From: Methylophaga sp.
GTDB taxonomy: Bacteria; Pseudomonadota; Gammaproteobacteria; Nitrosococcales; Methylophagaceae
Length of the DNA: 9,327 nucleotides
Assembly: GCA_014762585.1 (NCBI GenBank)
Contig: JABURN010000235.1
Span: 1 to 9,327, forward strand
Direction: 5' to 3'
Part shown: piece by piece, positions 7,035-9,327 of the stretch
How the letters are laid out: every line of letters begins with the position of its first letter
Numbering within the stretch: the first letter of the stretch is position 1
Made by a program: the position numbers and the translations under genes
Notes under the pieces: model-generated
Seen by the model: only the letters and a program-made list of their open reading frames with translations
Told to the model about the DNA's origin: nothing
Databases searched by the model: none

Positions 7035-7039
7035 AAATC

Positions 7040-7342
7040 ATGGGCGAGTTATTCATTCTGGCCATTTTTCTGGCCTTTTATTTCCTGCCGGCCATTATCG
7101 CTTCACAACGCAGCCATAATTCGACCGGCGCCATTTTTCTACTCAATTTCCTGCTGGGGTGGACCTTTATGGGATGGATTGCCGCACTGATATGGTCCTT
7201 TACCAACCCCAGCACTGTAGTAGAGCGCGATTCAAACAGTGCTGCTGATGAAATTGCAAAGCTTGCCACGCTCAAGGATCAAGGCGTTTTAACCGAAAAA
7301 GAATTCAACGATAAAAAACGGCAAATACTGGATAGGGTCTGA
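7040..7342 (+). CDS. Superinfection-immunity (T4 Imm-like) membrane protein with C-terminal SHOCT motif
   Basis: A 100-residue protein with two hydrophobic segments, residues 3-22 (containing FYFLPAIIA) and 32-53 (LLNFLLGWTFMGWIAALIW). The LPxIIA and FLLGWTxxGWxxAL motifs are those of the family named after phage T4 Imm. It then has a polar linker and a C-terminal SHOCT motif at about 69-98 (DEIAKLATLKDQGVLTEKEF followed by a KK-rich helix). Family knowledge: T4 Imm sits in the inner membrane and blocks DNA injection by a second related phage, but most bacterial members are chromosomal with unknown function; SHOCT is a short C-terminal oligomerisation module. It follows dinB by 41 bases and precedes recQ by 84. 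That position suggests co-transcription with dinB unless the weak hairpin terminates. The family call is confident; a defence role is not shown by the sequence. Confidence 0.85.
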   Translation: MGELFILAIFLAFYFLPAIIASQRSHNSTGAIFLLNFLLGWTFMGWIAALIWSFTNPSTVVERDSNSAADEIAKLATLKDQGVLTEKEFNDKKRQILDRV

Positions 7343-7426
7343 GTGACACATTCAAGCACAGCCGGGCTGCATGATAAGCCTTGTGCAATTTGCCATAATG
7401 TCGCTTTGCCAAATCAGTAATTAACT
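7343..7426 (+). other. Spacer before recQ with a possible hairpin
   Basis: GCACA (7356-7360) can pair with TGTGC (7382-7386), and inside it GGCT (7365-7368) with AGCC (7377-7380). There is only a four-base bulge on one side and one base on the other. No T tract follows (AATTTGCC), so it is not a standard intrinsic terminator. It overlaps the upstream part of the recQ promoter region. Confidence 0.3.
7391..7399 (+). promoter_or_regulatory. Putative extended -10 promoter of recQ
   Basis: TGC followed by CATAAT (7394-7399) fits an extended -10 element with one mismatch to TATAAT. There is no good -35 hexamer 16-18 bases upstream, which extended -10 promoters can tolerate. Initiation near 7406 would leave a leader of about 20 bases before the recQ ATG. 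Confidence 0.4.
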
Positions 7427-9327
7427 ATGGATATTGCCGAACAAACCGCACAGGATGTGCTGCAGAACATTTTTGGCTACCAGGCATTTCGTCATAACCA
7501 GGGCGATATTGTCGAGCAGGTCATTGCCGGCGGCGACGCGCTGGTGTTAATGCCGACCGGCGGTGGTAAATCCCTGTGTTATCAAATCCCGGCCCTGGTT
7601 CGCGAGGGGACGGCCGTTGTGGTCTCCCCCCTGATTGCATTAATGCAGGATCAGGTTGTTGCGCTGAGAGAGTTGGGTGTCAAAGCGGCCTATCTGAATT
7701 CCAGCCTGTCTGCGGATGAAGCCCGCGCTGTTGAAGCAGAACTGGAAGCGGGTGAGATTGATTTGCTCTATGTTGCCCCGGAACGTCTGTTGGGCGATCG
7801 CATGCTGAGTCTGCTGAATCGCATTACTATTGCGCTGTTTGCAATTGACGAAGCCCATTGCGTGTCACAGTGGGGTCATGATTTCCGTCCTGAATACCAG
7901 CAACTTCGCCTACTGCATGAACGTTTTCCGTCTGTGCCCCGCATTGCACTGACAGCGACCGCTGATAAACGTACCCGTCTTGAAATCATCGAGCAGTTGA
8001 AGCTGCAGTCTGCCGAAGTCTATCTCAACAGCTTTGATCGCCAGAATATCTATTACTCAATCGCCGAAGCCCGTAATGCCAAGCAACAACTGTGGCAATT
8101 TATCAGCACGCAGCATGCCGACGATGCTGGCATTGTCTATTGCCTGTCACGGAAAAAAGTCGAGGCCATTGCTGAATGGCTGCAGAACCAAGGACGCGTC
8201 GCGCTGCCCTATCATGCGGGCCTCCCAGCCGAATTACGGGCTCACACCCAGCAGCGCTTTCTGCGCGAAGAAGGCGTGATCATCGTCGCCACAATTGCTT
8301 TTGGTATGGGTATCGACAAACCCGATGTTCGCTTTGTCGCCCACCTCAATCTGCCTAAAAATATTGAAGCTTATTATCAGGAAACGGGGCGTGCTGGTCG
8401 CGATGGACTGCCAGCCAATGCCTGGATGGCATACGGCCTGCAGGATGTGATTACCTTGCGCCAGTTTATGCAGGACTCGGATGCACCCGACATCATCAAA
8501 CGTGTTGAGCATCACAAGCTTGAAGCCATGCTGGGCTTATGTGAACTGATTACCTGCCGCCGCCATGCTCTGCTCGCCTATTTCGATGAACAGGCACCGC
8601 AACAATGCGGGCACTGTGATAACTGCCAGAACCCACCCGAGCATTTTGATGCGACCGAAGTGGCGCAGAAAGCCTTGTCCTGCGTGTTTCGCAGCGGCCA
8701 GCGCTTTGGTGTGAATTATCTTATCGATATTCTGCTGGGCAGCGACGATGAGCGCATCAAACAAAACCAACATGACAAGCTCAGCACCTTCGGCATCGGT
8801 ACTGAACTGAACGCGACGCAATGGCGCGGCGTTTTCAGGCAACTGATTGCCACCGGCTATCTTGATCTTGATATCAATGCTTATGGCGCATTGAAACTGA
8901 CGGAAAAATGCCGCCCGGTGTTGCGTGGTGAAGAGACGCTGCTGCTGAGAAAACAGCAGGAACGGCAGAAACCGGCCAAAACCGCCAAGAAACAAACAGC
9001 CGTACGTCCACAGGATGAAGCCTTGTGGGAAGCGCTGCGACAGCGCCGCACTGAAATTGCCCAATCACATGGCTTGCCGCCATACGTCATTTTCCATGAC
9101 GCAACCTTGCTGGACATGTGCAAGCAACGGCCGCAGGACATCGCAGCAATGCGCCGCATCAGCGGGGTGGGTGAGCAGAAACTATCTCAATACGGTCAGC
9201 AGTTTGTCGATATTATCCGTCAGCATCCACTCTCCGAGCTGCTCAACAACGGCTTAAGCGATACCATCAACCAGACACTGATGCTGCATGAGCAGGGGCT
9301 TGAACCAGAAGACATTGCCCGTCAGAG
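7427..9327 (+). CDS. recQ: ATP-dependent DNA helicase RecQ, 3' end missing
   Basis: The frame is open from ATG 7427 to the window edge: 633 codons plus two bases. RecQ is a 3'-5' superfamily-2 helicase acting in recombinational repair and stalled-fork processing. Visible: the GYQAFRHNQ motif 0 region (17-25); Walker [13 protein letters not shown] (42-53); the DEAH box with aromatic-rich loop, [19 protein letters not shown] (139-157); LTATA (175-179); [20 protein letters not shown] (284-303); and motif [14 protein letters not shown] (316-327). The zinc-binding cysteines are 377, 394, 397 and 400. The winged-helix RQC region is about 405-500 and the HRDC domain about 527-602. E. coli RecQ (609 residues) ends here, but this protein continues with [20 protein letters not shown], which looks like the start of a C-terminal helix-turn-helix (HTH_40-like) domain cut by the window. 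ATG 7427 is the first start after an in-frame TAA at 7418; its Shine-Dalgarno is poor. Confidence 0.96.
   Translation, partial: MDIAEQTAQDVLQNIFGYQAFRHNQGDIVEQVIAGGDALVLMPTGGGKSLCYQIPALVREGTAVVVSPLIALMQDQVVALRELGVKAAYLNSSLSADEARAVEAELEAGEIDLLYVAPERLLGDRMLSLLNRITIALFAIDEAHCVSQWGHDFRPEYQQLRLLHERFPSVPRIALTATADKRTRLEIIEQLKLQSAEVYLNSFDRQNIYYSIAEARNAKQQLWQFISTQHADDAGIVYCLSRKKVEAIAEWLQNQGRVALPYHAGLPAELRAHTQQRFLREEGVIIVATIAFGMGIDKPDVRFVAHLNLPKNIEAYYQETGRAGRDGLPANAWMAYGLQDVITLRQFMQDSDAPDIIKRVEHHKLEAMLGLCELITCRRHALLAYFDEQAPQQCGHCDNCQNPPEHFDATEVAQKALSCVFRSGQRFGVNYLIDILLGSDDERIKQNQHDKLSTFGIGTELNATQWRGVFRQLIATGYLDLDINAYGALKLTEKCRPVLRGEETLLLRKQQERQKPAKTAKKQTAVRPQDEALWEALRQRRTEIAQSHGLPPYVIFHDATLLDMCKQRPQDIAAMRRISGVGEQKLSQYGQQFVDIIRQHPLSELLNNGLSDTINQTLMLHEQGLEPEDIARQ

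Noticed and set aside
7004..7039. TTG at 7004 as the start of the Imm-SHOCT gene
   Set aside because: It overlaps the possible hairpin, has no Shine-Dalgarno and adds polar residues before the first helix; ATG 7040 has AGGA at good spacing.
7356..7386. Hairpin upstream of recQ as an intrinsic terminator of the preceding gene
   Set aside because: The stem is interrupted and no T tract follows, so I list it only as a possible structure.
8537..9064. 175-codon - strand ORF inside recQ
   Set aside because: It is antisense to the RQC and HRDC parts of a well-recognised RecQ and shows no recognisable motifs or ribosome site.

Overview
The window reads as ordinary chromosomal DNA from a gammaproteobacterium of moderate-to-high GC content. 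The PpnN, AmpG, DinB and RecQ products all align closely, by eye, with their E. coli counterparts. Gene density is very high. There is no rRNA, tRNA, CRISPR array, insertion sequence or phage structural gene, and no stretch without a gene exceeds about 140 bases. The sequence does not settle the genus.

Left part (1-3636, + strand): the 3' portion of a large three-part protein (acyl-CoA-synthetase-like region, ATP-grasp, GNAT acetyltransferase) of the protein-lysine acetyltransferase Pat/PatZ type. After a 95-base gap follows ppnN, which encodes the nucleotide 5'-monophosphate nucleosidase of purine homeostasis. A possible 8-codon leader ORF sits just before ppnN and overlaps its start codon as ATGA. 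Middle part (3633-5767, - strand): ampG, the inner-membrane muropeptide permease of cell-wall recycling, translationally coupled by ATGA to a small exported or membrane-anchored protein of unknown function. This pair converges on ppnN, and the two stop codons share the palindrome TTAA, so there is no intergenic space.

Right part (5907-9327, + strand): a 139-base divergent spacer separates ampG from dinB (DNA polymerase IV). dinB is followed by a 100-residue membrane protein resembling the phage T4 superinfection-immunity (Imm) fold fused to a C-terminal SHOCT motif. Next comes recQ (ATP-dependent DNA helicase), which runs off the window and already shows sequence beyond the HRDC domain that looks like the start of an extra helix-turn-helix domain.

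Functionally the window is a set of housekeeping modules: acetyl-CoA-linked protein acetylation and purine nucleotide turnover, muropeptide recycling, and DNA damage tolerance and repair. I do not see a clear new multi-gene system. The points most worth checking are the two phosphorylatable histidines retained in the Pat-like protein, the Imm-SHOCT protein between two DNA-repair genes, the central two-helix insertion in AmpG with its uncharacterised coupled partner, and the tiny leader ORF before ppnN.
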